Assembly (NCBI GenBank): GCA_019241525.1
Contig: JAFAWY010000034.1
Span: forward strand, 62,001-126,000
Length of the DNA stretch: 64,000 nt
Reading direction: 5' to 3'
Origin: Pseudonocardiales bacterium
GTDB lineage: Bacteria > Actinomycetota > Actinomycetes > Mycobacteriales > Pseudonocardiaceae
The notes beneath the pieces are model-generated. The model worked only from the letters and a program-made list of their open reading frames with translations. It had not been told where the DNA came from and searched no databases. Each line of letters opens with the position of its first letter. Position 1 is the stretch's first letter. Positions 53,898 to 62,976 of the stretch are shown piece after piece. Both the position numbers and the translations under genes were made by a program.

Positions 53898-56124
53898 TCG
53901 GGCAAGCTCTCAACCGCGTTGACGGCCCGTTGAAGGTCGCCGGCCGGGCCACCTATGCCTACGAGCATTGGGAGGCCGGTCAACCGCTCTACGGGTTCAT
54001 CGTCGGGGCGACCATCGGCAAAGGTCGCATCACTCGGATCGACACCGCCCGCGCCGAACGCTCGCCCGGGTGCACATGGTGATGACCCATCTCAATGCCC
54101 CGGCGCAGGGCAGCCCCGACCTGTCCATGCGCATTGAATATTGGCGCGCCTACCCGGCACTGAGCAGCCCCGACGTTCGCCATTACGGTCAGCCTGTGGC
54201 GCTCGTCGTCGCCACGACTTTCGAACAGGCACGGGCGGCGGCCAATCTGGTCGATGTCGAGTACGCCGGCGCGCCGGGCTGCTACGACTTCGCCGCCTGT
54301 CAGGATCAGACCTACGCGCCGGACGCGCTGATTTACGGCGCGATCCCGCCTGATACCTCGGTGGGTGATTTCGATGCCGGATTCGACTCCGCACCGGTCA
54401 GGATCGATGTGCGCTACTCGACGCCGTACGAGCTCTCCCAGCCGATGGAACCGCATGCCTGTCTGGTGGTACCGCACGGCGAGGACCTGATCGTCCACGT
54501 CAGCACGCAGATAGTCGACGCGGCGCGGTCCTCGATCGTGCGCACGCTGCTGATCGACCCGGAGCGGATCCACATCATCACCCCGTACGTCGGCGGGGGA
54601 TTCGGCTCCAAGCTGCGAATCCACGCCGAGACCATCCTGGCGGCGTTGGCCGCCCGTGCGTTGCGCCGGCCGGTCAAGGTCGCGCTGACCCGGCAGCAGA
54701 TGTTCCATCTCACCGGCCTACGCCCCACATCGAGCCAGCGGGTGCGATTGGGCGCGCAGCGGGACGGGCGGCTGGTCGCGATCGCGCACGAGGTCACCAT
54801 GCACACCAACCCCCGCTCGGATTTCATCGAGCCCACGGCCGCCACCACGCGCAGCCTGTACGCCGCGCCGAACCGGTTGACGAGCCACCGGCTGACGCCG
54901 CTGGACCTGCCGCGCGGGGAAGACGTCCGCGCTCCGGGTGAGGCGCCGGGCATGCTGGTGGTGGAGTCGGCGATGGACGAGCTGGCCGATGCGTTGGGGA
55001 TGGATCCGGTCGAGCTGCGGATCCGCAATGAACCCACCGTCGATCCCGAGCAAGGCCTGCCGTTCAGCGACCGGCAGTTGGTCGACTGCCTGCGCGAAGG
55101 CGCGCGCCGGTTTGGCTGGGAACGTCGCCCCGCCACGCCGGCGAGCGTGCGCGAGGGGCAGTGGTTGGTCGGCTACGGCATGGCCGCGGGCATCCGCGGA
55201 CATATTCAAGTACCGACAACGGCGCAGGTGCGGTTGGCGGCGGACGGCACTGCCGTCGTCCAGACGGACATGACCGACATCGGCACGGGCACCTACACGG
55301 TCCTGACCCAGGTTGCGGCCGACGGGCTCGGGCTGCCGCCCGATCAGGTGCGAGTCGAGCTCGGGCGTTCGGAGTATCCGGTCAGCATGGGGTCCGGTGG
55401 CTCGTGGGGCGCCGCGAATTCGAGCACCGCGGTGCATCGTGCGTGCCAGGCCCTGCGGGAGAAGCTGGTGGCCGCGGCGCGCAACGACGTGCGCTCCGCA
55501 CTGCACGGTCTGGATCCAGCCGGTGCAAAGTTCTCAGATGGCATCGTCAGCATCGACGGCGTGTCCGAGGCGCTGAGCGAGATCGTCGCGCGCAATTATC
55601 CCGATGGTGTGGCGGCGGACGGCCAGACTCCCGCCATGCGCGATGACCCCAACTATGCGGACTACTCGATCCACACCTACGGGGCACATTTCGCTGAGGT
55701 GGGCGTCGACGCCGACACTGCGGAGATCCGTCTACGGCGAATGCTGGGCGTGTTCTCGGTCGGTCGCGTGCTCAACGCCAAGACGGCACGCTCGCAGCTG
55801 ATCGGCGGCATGATCTGGGGCGCCGGCGCGGCCCTCGAGGAAGATGCTGTTGTCGACCTGCGATCCGGCGCCTTCGTCACCCGGGATCTCGCGCAATACC
55901 TGGTGCCGGTCCACGCCGACATCCCGGAGGTCGACGCCGTCGTACTCGACGGGTACGACGGCAAGGCCAACGTTCTGGGCGCGAAGGGCCTCGGTGAGCT
56001 GGGCATCTGCGGGGCCGGCGCGGCGGTGGCCAACGCGGTGTTCAACGCCACCGGCGTGCGCGTGCGTGACTTCCCGATCACGCTCGAGAAGGTGCTGCCC
56101 GGACTGCCGCCATTGGATGACTGA
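53894..56124 (+). pseudogene. molybdenum hydroxylase, Mo-cofactor subunit, one-base frameshift
   Basis: The start overlaps the FAD subunit and reads [20 protein letters not shown] in frame up to ERSPG. A GGG at 54068-54070 is followed by a shift; the rest (HMVMTHLNAPAQGSP, TPYVGGGFGSKLR, SGGSWGAANSS, and the catalytic Glu in KGLGELGICGAGAA) is open in the next frame to the family end. One extra G (GTGCAC read as Val-His) restores 743 residues. The span is 3n+2. All other domains are full length, so either the break is very recent or it is a base-call error in a homopolymer. Confidence 0.85.
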
Positions 56125-56334
56125 GCCTGCCACGCCGCGCCGCTAACGCGGCTCAGCAGCATCCACTACCACCAACCTCAACCTCCGGCCGAGGGGAAGG
56201 CGGCGTCCTTGCGAGACCTGGGCGCCAAGGTGCTCGACGGCACCGTCACGCTGAAATCCGGCCAGGCTGACGGTCCAATCCGACGACGAGGTGATCGCCC
56301 GTTCGACATTGCCCCATTCAGAACCTGGACCTCC

Positions 56335-57153
56335 TCATTGCACGTTGGCAGACCGGGGCGGCATGCCGGTCTCGATTCGCTCGCCGTCGACGACGACCTC
56401 GACACCCTCGCCGTGGAAAGCCAGATGCCCGCGCAGCCGGGACATCTCCTCGGTCGGTTCGGGGTAGTACCACGCACCGTCGGGCACGCCTGCGACGGTG
56501 TAATAGGACGCGCGTCCCTTGTACGGGCAGTGCGTGTGGGTCGGGGAGACCTCCAGCAGCTCGGCCGGAACGTCGCGCAGCGGCACGTAGTAGCGGTTGG
56601 GCAGCCCGGTCTCCGAGACCAGCAGCGCGCGGCGGGTTTGGGCGATCGGCTCGCCGTGCGCGCTCACCTGCACGTGGCGGGAGGTGCGGCGGACGTCGAC
56701 GCGATGGTACGGGTCACGCAGGTGGCCGTAGGTCTCCTCGTCCTCGTCGAACCAGGTATCCATCGCCTTCCAGTAGATGGCGACGTACCCGCGCAACCAG
56801 GACGCTTCGGCGATCGGCTCCTGGTGACCCCAGACGGCGTTCTCCGCTGTGCGCTCGCCGGCCGTCACCGTCCAGTACGACGCATCACCCTTGAACGGGC
56901 AGTGCGTGGTGTGATCGGTCAGCGTGAGCTTGGCGCACACGTCATCCTCGGGCACGTAGAGCTGCATCATCATGTTGCTCTCGTGCAGCAGCATGCCACG
57001 GCGGGTGTCGAGCACCAGCTCACCGCCGAGATACGCCCGGACGCGGCGCGGAAACGGGTCGAACAGCAAGCGGTGCTTCGGACCGTTGATGCGGTAGTTG
57101 ACCATCTTGGGACCGATGCTGCCGAGGGGTCGGGAACCGATGGTGAGTGTCAT
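56335..57153 (-). CDS. double DUF427 protein
   Basis: This protein of about 272 residues has two DUF427 repeats. Each shows a strand pair and a HCPxKGxAxYxxV motif: TTHCPFKGDASYWTV in the first and HTHCPYKGRASYYTVAG in the second. Between them lies VRRTSRHVQVSAHGEPIAQT. DUF427 proteins are common in actinobacteria but their activity is unknown; the conserved Cys and His could bind a ligand or metal. The start at MTLTIGSRPLG is likely but its SD is weak. It is monocistronic. Confidence 0.85.
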   Translation of the reverse strand: MTLTIGSRPLGSIGPKMVNYRINGPKHRLLFDPFPRRVRAYLGGELVLDTRRGMLLHESNMMMQLYVPEDDVCAKLTLTDHTTHCPFKGDASYWTVTAGERTAENAVWGHQEPIAEASWLRGYVAIYWKAMDTWFDEDEETYGHLRDPYHRVDVRRTSRHVQVSAHGEPIAQTRRALLVSETGLPNRYYVPLRDVPAELLEVSPTHTHCPYKGRASYYTVAGVPDGAWYYPEPTEEMSRLRGHLAFHGEGVEVVVDGERIETGMPPRSANVQ

Positions 57154-57346
57154 ACCCTCTGTTCTACGCGTAACGCGGAAGCGCAGCAGGAGCGCAAACG
57201 CGCAGCGGCGTGTGGCGTCATTTTCTCGGCCTGCCCGCCCAGATCCAGCACACACCGCAGGGTTTGAGGCTGCAGTGGTCGGCGACTTCCGCACCGCCAC
57301 CGGCCGCTGCCTACAGGTGGCCACGGCAACGGGCAAGACCTCTCAA

Positions 57347-58207
57347 TCACGCCGCCTCCAGCGCCGGCAGGATCGGCCGCAGGAGAGGGCAGGGCAGGCC
57401 CCGGGGCGTCCACTCCCGCGGATAACCCAGCGACACCTCCTCAAACCGCACCCCATCGTGCACCGCAGACCGGCGGATATGCAGGTGGCCGTACACCACC
57501 GCCGCGACGTTGAACCGGCGGTGCCAATCGGCGGTGAGCTGCGTTCCGCACCACTGGGCGAACTCCGGATACCGCAACTTCCGAGTCGGCTCACGAATCA
57601 GCGGCCAATGATTGACCAACACCAATGGCATGCCCTGATCGCAGGTGACCAGCCGTCGCTCGGTTTCGGCCACCCTCGCCTGGCACCACGCTTCTCGGCT
57701 CGGATACGGATCCGCGTGCAACAAAACCTCGTCGGTGCACACGACCCCGGTTTGATGCGCATAGGCCAGCGACTGCTCCTTGGTGTGCGTGCCATCAACC
57801 CGGAATGTGTAGTCATAAAGCAGAAACAATGGGGCGATCCGGGCTGGGCCACCCGGCCCCTGCCAGATCGGGTAGGGATCTTCAGGGGTGATCACACCCA
57901 ATTCGCGGCAGAGGCCGACCAGGTGATGGTAACGCGCCTGGCCGCGCAGCGGGACGGAATCCTGTGGGGGTGTCCAAAGCTCGTGATTTCCCGGCACCCA
58001 AATGACTGTGTGAAACCGATCACGCAGTACCCGCAGTCCCCATTCGATTTCGTCAATGAGCTCTGCTACATCCCCAGCGACGATCAGCCAGTCATTGTCC
58101 GACTCGGCTCGCAGGCCCTCAACGACCTCACGATTCTCGGGATTACCCACGTGCACATCGCTGATCCCGAGCAACTTCCCATCCGGTGCCACACCATTGG
58201 AGATCAC
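57347..58207 (-). CDS. calcineurin-like metallophosphoesterase
   Basis: This phosphoesterase of about 286 residues has the dinuclear metal motifs SDVHVGN, VAGDVAEL, PGNHELW, NHWPL and YGHLH. The reaction is phosphomono- or diester cleavage, and the substrate is unknown. The start is uncertain: GTG 58207 (VISNGVAPDGKL) begins near the first metal ligand, while MAETHEACRG further upstream is possible. It is intact and monocistronic. Confidence 0.82.
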   Translation of the reverse strand: MISNGVAPDGKLLGISDVHVGNPENREVVEGLRAESDNDWLIVAGDVAELIDEIEWGLRVLRDRFHTVIWVPGNHELWTPPQDSVPLRGQARYHHLVGLCRELGVITPEDPYPIWQGPGGPARIAPLFLLYDYTFRVDGTHTKEQSLAYAHQTGVVCTDEVLLHADPYPSREAWCQARVAETERRLVTCDQGMPLVLVNHWPLIREPTRKLRYPEFAQWCGTQLTADWHRRFNVAAVVYGHLHIRRSAVHDGVRFEEVSLGYPREWTPRGLPCPLLRPILPALEAA

Positions 58208-58675
58208 CTGGCCGACTCTACCGATGCACCACCCCGACAGGCCTAGACCCGAAAAACGAGCACCCCGGCACGCTTCGTGAGTCTCTGCCATAGATGATCG
58301 TGCGGCCGCACATTGACCGTCGAGACAGAACATGATCACTTGCCGGGTGCGTGCACCGACAGCGGCACCCCTCAACAAGCTGCCGCCGCAGCGTAGCTGG
58401 CAAGGTCAGTGCTAGCCCCTGGTGTTGCCGCACCGGCAGATGCAGGCACATCGTCCACCACGCGCAGCCAGGGGACGCCGCGATCCAACGAGGATGTGGG
58501 CGTGGACCGCCAACTTCAGAGAGGACAAACCGGGCGCGACGAACTCCGCTTCCGGGCCGGGGTGGCGCGCCACACTGAAGTAAGCAAACCCCAACGATGA
58601 TGACCAAGGTGTGGGAGGTCGTTTCGTCAACCGTATGCCGACACCCTTACGGGCGACGCACGGCAACAGCATATA
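58208..58675. other. intergenic region, no gene seen
   Basis: Overlapping ORFs on both strands are compositionally odd and I see no known protein. It separates the phosphoesterase from the terminator hairpin. Confidence 0.35.
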
Positions 58676-58709
58676 GCGCTGGCCAACGACAAGTGTCGTT
58701 GGCCAGCGC
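58676..58709 (-). terminator. perfect 16-bp hairpin after csbD
   Basis: GCGCTGGCCAACGACA at 58676-58691 pairs perfectly with TGTCGTTGGCCAGCGC at 58694-58709 around a two-base (effectively four-base) loop. It begins about 12 bases after the stop of the CsbD gene in transcript direction. No U tract follows, as in many mycobacterial hairpin terminators. It could also stop transcripts from the other side. Confidence 0.7.
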
Positions 58710-58721
58710 CGACCGTAAGGT

Positions 58722-58892
58722 CTATTTCAAGGCATCCTTGATTTTCTCTCCGGCCTGCTTGAGGTTTGCCTTGATCTGCTCCGTTTTACCCTCAGCCTTG
58801 AGGCCTTCGTCGCCGGTTGCCTCACCCGCGCTCTCTTTAGCCTTCCCCATGAACTCCTCGGCCTTGTCCTTGGCCTTGTCCACGAAACTCAT
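58722..58892 (-). CDS. CsbD-like stress protein
   Basis: This 56-residue Lys/Glu/Ala-rich helical protein, MSFVDKAKDKAEEFMGKAKE and following, is typical of the CsbD family, which is induced by general stress. AAGGAG six bases before the ATG at 58892 decides the start; the track starts seven codons earlier. No function beyond stress association is known. It ends just before the strong hairpin. Confidence 0.85.
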   Translation of the reverse strand: MSFVDKAKDKAEEFMGKAKESAGEATGDEGLKAEGKTEQIKANLKQAGEKIKDALK

Positions 58893-59250
58893 ATCGCTCT
58901 CCTTGTCCGACACCCACTCGGGTTGGTGAGTGCATCGGTCGAATCTGGCAGCAGCTGAATATCAACTTTGCGCGAAGTTCCGTCCCCGCCGAAGTGACCG
59001 GTTGTTCGGTGCAACCAGCTGTATACCCGCCATGTAAGATCACTAAGCATTATCTACGTCACCGGACTGGCCGTTCTGCCGGCCCGTTATGTCCCTGTTG
59101 CGGGCAATTGACCCAAAGCGCCGGTCACCGTCCTACCCGACCGACACGGTTGCCGTGGACGTGCCCGATTAGGGCGGCTGTTGGTCCTGTGGCTAAAAGT
59201 CCGGACCGAACCGTCGACTACCGATTTTCAGGATGCTGATCACTGTTGGG
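58893..59250. other. intergenic region, probable csbD promoter
   Basis: About 360 bases without a supported gene lie upstream of csbD and downstream of the HxlR gene. The csbD promoter should lie in the left part. Confidence 0.35.
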
Positions 59251-59919
59251 TCATGGTGACTGTTCACTTCTCCGTGTGGCTTCCGGAGGGGGCGGAAGGT
59301 GCAGTACCTGGAAACAGGTTCGGAGCACGTCGGGGTCGCCTTGGAGCCGAACTACGCCGGTAGTGAGTGCTTCGTCGACAGTGAGGACCCCGCTACCGAG
59401 AGAGAGAAAAGTGTCGGTATCGCAAGTGGCTACCGCGGCCGCACTGGTGGGTGACGGTCCCTCGATGAGGGTGACAGTTCCGTCATCCATTTCCACGACA
59501 ATGCGCTCGTCATCGATGCGGAGTTCGCAGCGAGCGTGCAGTGCTCGGCAGGCATCCGGATCGCCCGCAGCCCGCATTGCCAGTGCTGCCCATACCGGGT
59601 TGGCGGTGCGCTGTGAAGCATCGGTGTCCGGCAAGCGCAGGCCCCACAACAGCAGTGCATCCAGGGCTGGACGCAAGTCCCTTCCTCGTGGTGTCAAGCT
59701 GTAGCGGCGCGCTTCGCTGGTGACCACTCCATCGGATTCCAGCTGACGCAGCCGGTCGGCGAGCAAGTTGCGACCCATCGCGGGCAGTCGCTGGGCCAGG
59801 TCGGTGAACCGTTTCGGTCCGAGTTCCAGCTCCCGCACGATCAGCATCGTCCACCGCTCGCCCAGGATTTCCAGCGCGGACGCCAGCCCGCACTGCTGGT
59901 GGTAGCTCCGACGTGTCAT
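59251..59919 (-). CDS. HxlR regulator with SCP2-like domain
   Basis: This 222-residue protein has an N-terminal HxlR winged helix (CGLASALEILGERWTMLIVR, FTDLAQRLPAMGRNLLADRL, YSLTPRGRDL) with Cys at position 10. The C-terminal half (ELRIDDERIVVEMDDGTVTL and LSLGSGVLTVDEALTTGVVR) resembles a sterol-carrier-protein-2 fold that may bind a lipid or hydrophobic ligand. Divergent transcription from the hydrolase at 59981, with only about 60 bases between, makes that gene the likely target. Confidence 0.85.
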   Translation of the reverse strand: MTRRSYHQQCGLASALEILGERWTMLIVRELELGPKRFTDLAQRLPAMGRNLLADRLRQLESDGVVTSEARRYSLTPRGRDLRPALDALLLWGLRLPDTDASQRTANPVWAALAMRAAGDPDACRALHARCELRIDDERIVVEMDDGTVTLIEGPSPTSAAAVATCDTDTFLSLGSGVLTVDEALTTGVVRLQGDPDVLRTCFQVLHLPPPPEATRRSEQSP

Positions 59920-59931
59920 CAGTTCGAAATC

Positions 59932-59969
59932 TCAACTGTCTGGTTGAAAATCATATACTACCGAGGTAG
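59932..59969. promoter_or_regulatory. candidate HxlR operator
   Basis: Between the divergent HxlR and hydrolase genes are two inverted repeats: TCAAC-N6-GTTGA (59932-59947) and CTACC-GA-GGTAG (59958-59969). Both are the right size for winged-helix dimer binding. This is inferred from position and symmetry only. Confidence 0.4.
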
Positions 59970-59980
59970 CGTCCATCGAT

Positions 59981-60787
59981 ATGCCCGCCCAGTCCGTAGT
60001 ATTCCTTCACGGAAGCCCTGGCTCGTCCCGCATGTGGGACGCCCTGATTGGTCCGGCCATCAATGCCGTGGGACACGCCTACGCCCCGACCATGCCTGGT
60101 TGCGGCAACGTGCCGGTGCCCACCGGCTTCGGATGCTTTGTGTCTCCATCATTTCTGCCTACCATCGACAACTACGCTCGCTGGCTGGGTGAACGGCTCG
60201 ACCAGCAGCGCATCGACCGCGCGCATCTGGTCATGCACGGTTTCGGCGGCCCCGTCGGACTGACCTGGGGCGCAGCGCACCCCACTCGCATCGCTAGCCT
60301 GACCTGCATCAACACTGGCGTACTCACCAACTACCACTGGCACGCCCTGGCACGGATCTGGCGGAAGCGCGGGATTGGCGAGGCGCTCAACGTTGTGATC
60401 ACGCAGCAGAGCTTCGAGCTGCTAACGCGCTACAGTCAACCCCGCCCATTACCCCGCTCAACTGTCGATCAACTATTTCAGGACTTTCCGCTCGCAGCTC
60501 GGCGAAACGCTCTAGCGCTCTACCGCGCCACCAACGAGGATCTCCTCGCCCGCTTCGCCGACATCTACTGCAAGGTGGATCCCCCTACGCTGGTGCTCTG
60601 GGGGGCACACGACCCCTACTTCCCGCCCCGCCAAGCCCACTGGCAAAACCGGGCATTCCCCAGTGCGCAGATCATCGTACTCGACAATAGCGGACACTGG
60701 CCACACCTCGACGATTCCCACACCGTTCAACAACACCTCGTCCCCTTCCTGAAAAAAGCCACCAGCAATGCGCAACAAATCCAATAA
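59981..60787 (+). CDS. alpha/beta hydrolase with altered nucleophile elbow
   Basis: This 268-residue haloalkane-dehalogenase-like hydrolase contains VVFLHGSPGSS, the elbow LVMHGFGGPVGLTWGAAHP, an acid in LWGAHDPYF and His in LDNSGHWPHLDD. In close relatives the elbow reads LVxHDFGGP and the Asp is the nucleophile; here that position is Gly (GGT, one base from GAT). Unless another residue replaces it, it should not be catalytic by the usual mechanism. It is divergent from its presumed HxlR regulator. The ATG start is natural. Confidence 0.85.
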   Translation: MPAQSVVFLHGSPGSSRMWDALIGPAINAVGHAYAPTMPGCGNVPVPTGFGCFVSPSFLPTIDNYARWLGERLDQQRIDRAHLVMHGFGGPVGLTWGAAHPTRIASLTCINTGVLTNYHWHALARIWRKRGIGEALNVVITQQSFELLTRYSQPRPLPRSTVDQLFQDFPLAARRNALALYRATNEDLLARFADIYCKVDPPTLVLWGAHDPYFPPRQAHWQNRAFPSAQIIVLDNSGHWPHLDDSHTVQQHLVPFLKKATSNAQQIQ

Positions 60788-61038
60788 AACCCATCTACCC
60801 ACATCCTGAAACGCCACAACAGTCACCGCCATGCTCGCCGCACGCATACGGCGATCTGCGCAAGTGCTAGACGCCGACAACGACTCCGGCCCAGACGGCA
60901 ACATCGCTGACATCGTAAACGATAAGGAAAAACCCGCCCAATGGCCCATCTGGCGAGGACGACAATCTGAATACCGTTAACGTCCGCATGCGAATATTTA
61001 TGGCGGTGGTAGCTTGTTGAAGACTGCGGCGGCTGTGG

Positions 61039-61719
61039 CTATATACTATCGCGGCGAACCGTAAGAACGGTATCCAGAACTTGTTCACTGTGTCCACCAA
61101 TCCATAGGTCGTCACCAACGAATCGACCGGCTGGATAGGTGCTCAGAGCCGAGTGGTAATAGGTGCGCGAGGCATCGTGTAATATCGTGATTGCCTGAGG
61201 ACCAAGCAGGTCTCGGGCGACGAGGAGGCACCGGCGCCGCTTACGCCCATCGACGAGGAATGCGTTAAATTGGTCGGTCGTGGACCGGGGATAGGCGACG
61301 TATGCGTCGAGGTTGACTAGCCGGTCTGAAACAAATTCGTCGCCGAAGAAAGGTTGCAGTCGACCACGATTCCAGCAGACGATCTCGAGCCTGGCTGTAC
61401 CCTCTCCTGCATTATTGATACCAGTGCCATCATCGACCATGCGAATTATCGTGTCCGGACGATCGCTAAGCTGTGGCACGACCTTTGCATTTAAAAACGA
61501 AGGGTCGTATTCCAGGGCGGTCCAATGGAAGGGGGCGCCCGCGCCGGCAAGGATTTTGGTGTAGGACAACGTGCTTAGTCCGCAACCCCATTCCAGTATG
61601 CATAGTGGTCTTTTACGTTCAAGCACGGCCAGATTCAGTAGAACAGTTTTGACGAGCTCCCCATCGAGGACGCTCATGAGGGCGTAGGGGCTTAGTTCCC
61701 TGCTGGTCTCATCGGTCAT
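61039..61719 (-). CDS. SAM-dependent methyltransferase-like protein
   Basis: This protein of about 226 residues has the class I motif CILEWGCGLSTLSYTKIL, then WTALEYDPSF, FNAFLVDGRKRRRCLLVARD and AITILHDASRTYYHSA. The fold resembles small-molecule or sugar methyltransferases. The ATG at 61719 (MTDETSREL) is the likely start because the upstream ~94 residues are Arg/Pro/Ala-rich and non-conserved. The substrate is unknown. G+C is lower than in the neighbours. Confidence 0.7.
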   Translation of the reverse strand: MTDETSRELSPYALMSVLDGELVKTVLLNLAVLERKRPLCILEWGCGLSTLSYTKILAGAGAPFHWTALEYDPSFLNAKVVPQLSDRPDTIIRMVDDGTGINNAGEGTARLEIVCWNRGRLQPFFGDEFVSDRLVNLDAYVAYPRSTTDQFNAFLVDGRKRRRCLLVARDLLGPQAITILHDASRTYYHSALSTYPAGRFVGDDLWIGGHSEQVLDTVLTVRRDSI

Positions 61720-62009
61720 CTTTGGTCCGATCACGTGTTCCAGGGCCAGCAGCGCGGAGGTAACCACCGATGCTGGCCGGTGTCGTCGGATTTGCCCAGC
61801 TAACTCTGGTTGCCGCCGTGCTGCAGCACGCACCTCCAGGGATCGTTGGTAACGATCTGGCGCGCCTGGATTGTCTCGGGTGAGCCGCCATCGCGGCCGT
61901 TTCGGCGCGGGTCGGAAGCCCGACGGCGATGCGGGTCTCATGCGCGTGCCAGGTCGGCATGGAGTCGCTGGACGCGCTGCGCTAGTACCGGCCAGCTGCA
62001 ACCGCGCGG

Positions 62010-62295
62010 GAGATCCCGGCGCAGCTTGCCCTGCTGGCCCTAGGTTTCCTCGGCCCCGAACATGGCGGTTGCCTGCCGACCTGGGTGTGCAGCTCGGTCG
62101 GTGCGGCGACGTTGCCCGCGACGAAAATTGAGGGACCAGCCAGGGACGGTGTCTTCGTGGCCGGCGACATGGGCCGCGGACAGTCGCTGGTCGCGTGGGC
62201 GATCACTGAGGGCCACGCTGCCGCCGGACGGGGTCGATGCCCACCTGATCGGGCGCGATCTGCTGCCCCGCCCGATCCAGCCGATCGACGGCCCA
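62010..62295 (+). pseudogene. gltD: gltD (glutamate synthase small subunit) C-terminal remnant
   Basis: Read across three frames this gives LALLALGFLGPEHGG, LPADLGVQLGRCGDVARDEN, EGPARDGVFVAGDMGRGQSL, VAWAITEGHAA and VDAHLIGRDLLPRPIQPID. This is the NAD(P)H-binding tail of GltD (residues ~390-480). Three frameshifts are needed, and the first ~390 codons are missing. An intact gltBD must be elsewhere in the genome for normal nitrogen metabolism; this is a dead duplicate. Confidence 0.7.
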
Positions 62296-62638
62296 TCGCC
62301 TGAACAAAGCCTGTCTCGCGATCGCATACTCCCGCTCCCCCCGTTCTGAGATAAGCCGTGATCTAAACGGGACGGGGTACAGTCCCCCCGACACAAGGGG
62401 CTGTATCTGCGGCAATAAAGCCGCTGATTTGAAATGATTGCGGCAGCGGCAGGCGGTAACCCTCCGCAATCTTTTCTTTGCCTGCTAGGGATCCCGGGCC
62501 GGTCAGCTGCGGTTGGAATGAGCGCCGCGAACCCTTCATCTGGGCCATGCCCACGGACCAACTGCTTGTCATTGCGACCCGATACGAGGACTCATTTACG
62601 CGGCATTGGCTAGTTGACGGTTGTGGTTAGATCAGTCT
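62296..62638. other. non-coding stretch, no gene seen
   Basis: About 340 bases hold overlapping ORFs without recognisable motifs. It lies between the gltD remnant and the MarR pseudogene. Confidence 0.35.
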
Positions 62639-62950
62639 ATGGGTGACGGGGGCCATAAGCGCACCCGGTTGGCTGCACGATACGACACCAGTAGCCATAC
62701 CGCGGCGATAGTGTCCGAGGAGAAGGTCGCCTGGTTTGTTGGCCACCTGCAAGCGGTAGCCGCCGCCAGTCCTGTCGCCTGGGCCAGCATGCAGCGCGAC
62801 CTCGACCGCCGAAGGTCTGCAAACGGTGGTCAACGGTATGAGTCCCCGCAGGCCGGCCGCCACCTTATCGACGTACTCACCGACGCCATACGACATTCCG
62901 CCGGGCAGCCAAGCGAACGCTTCCTTGGCCCGTCACTTCCTTGCTGTTAA
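62639..62950 (+). pseudogene. MarR-family remnant, middle deleted
   Basis: The ATG frame reads VSEEKVAWFVGHLQAVAAAS and PVAWASM, matching the N-terminal helix of the tandem MarR genes at 28.6-29.8 kb. It then skips to GLQTVVNGMSP and, one frame over, QAGRHLIDVLTDAIRH, matching VLHSMSTQTRRPLIDILIDT in copy 2. The entire winged-helix DNA-binding domain is lost. This is a third, gutted family member. It lies just upstream of the multiubiquitin gene. Confidence 0.65.
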
Positions 62951-62976
62951 CGGCATTCACAGAGAGGTTAACAGAA

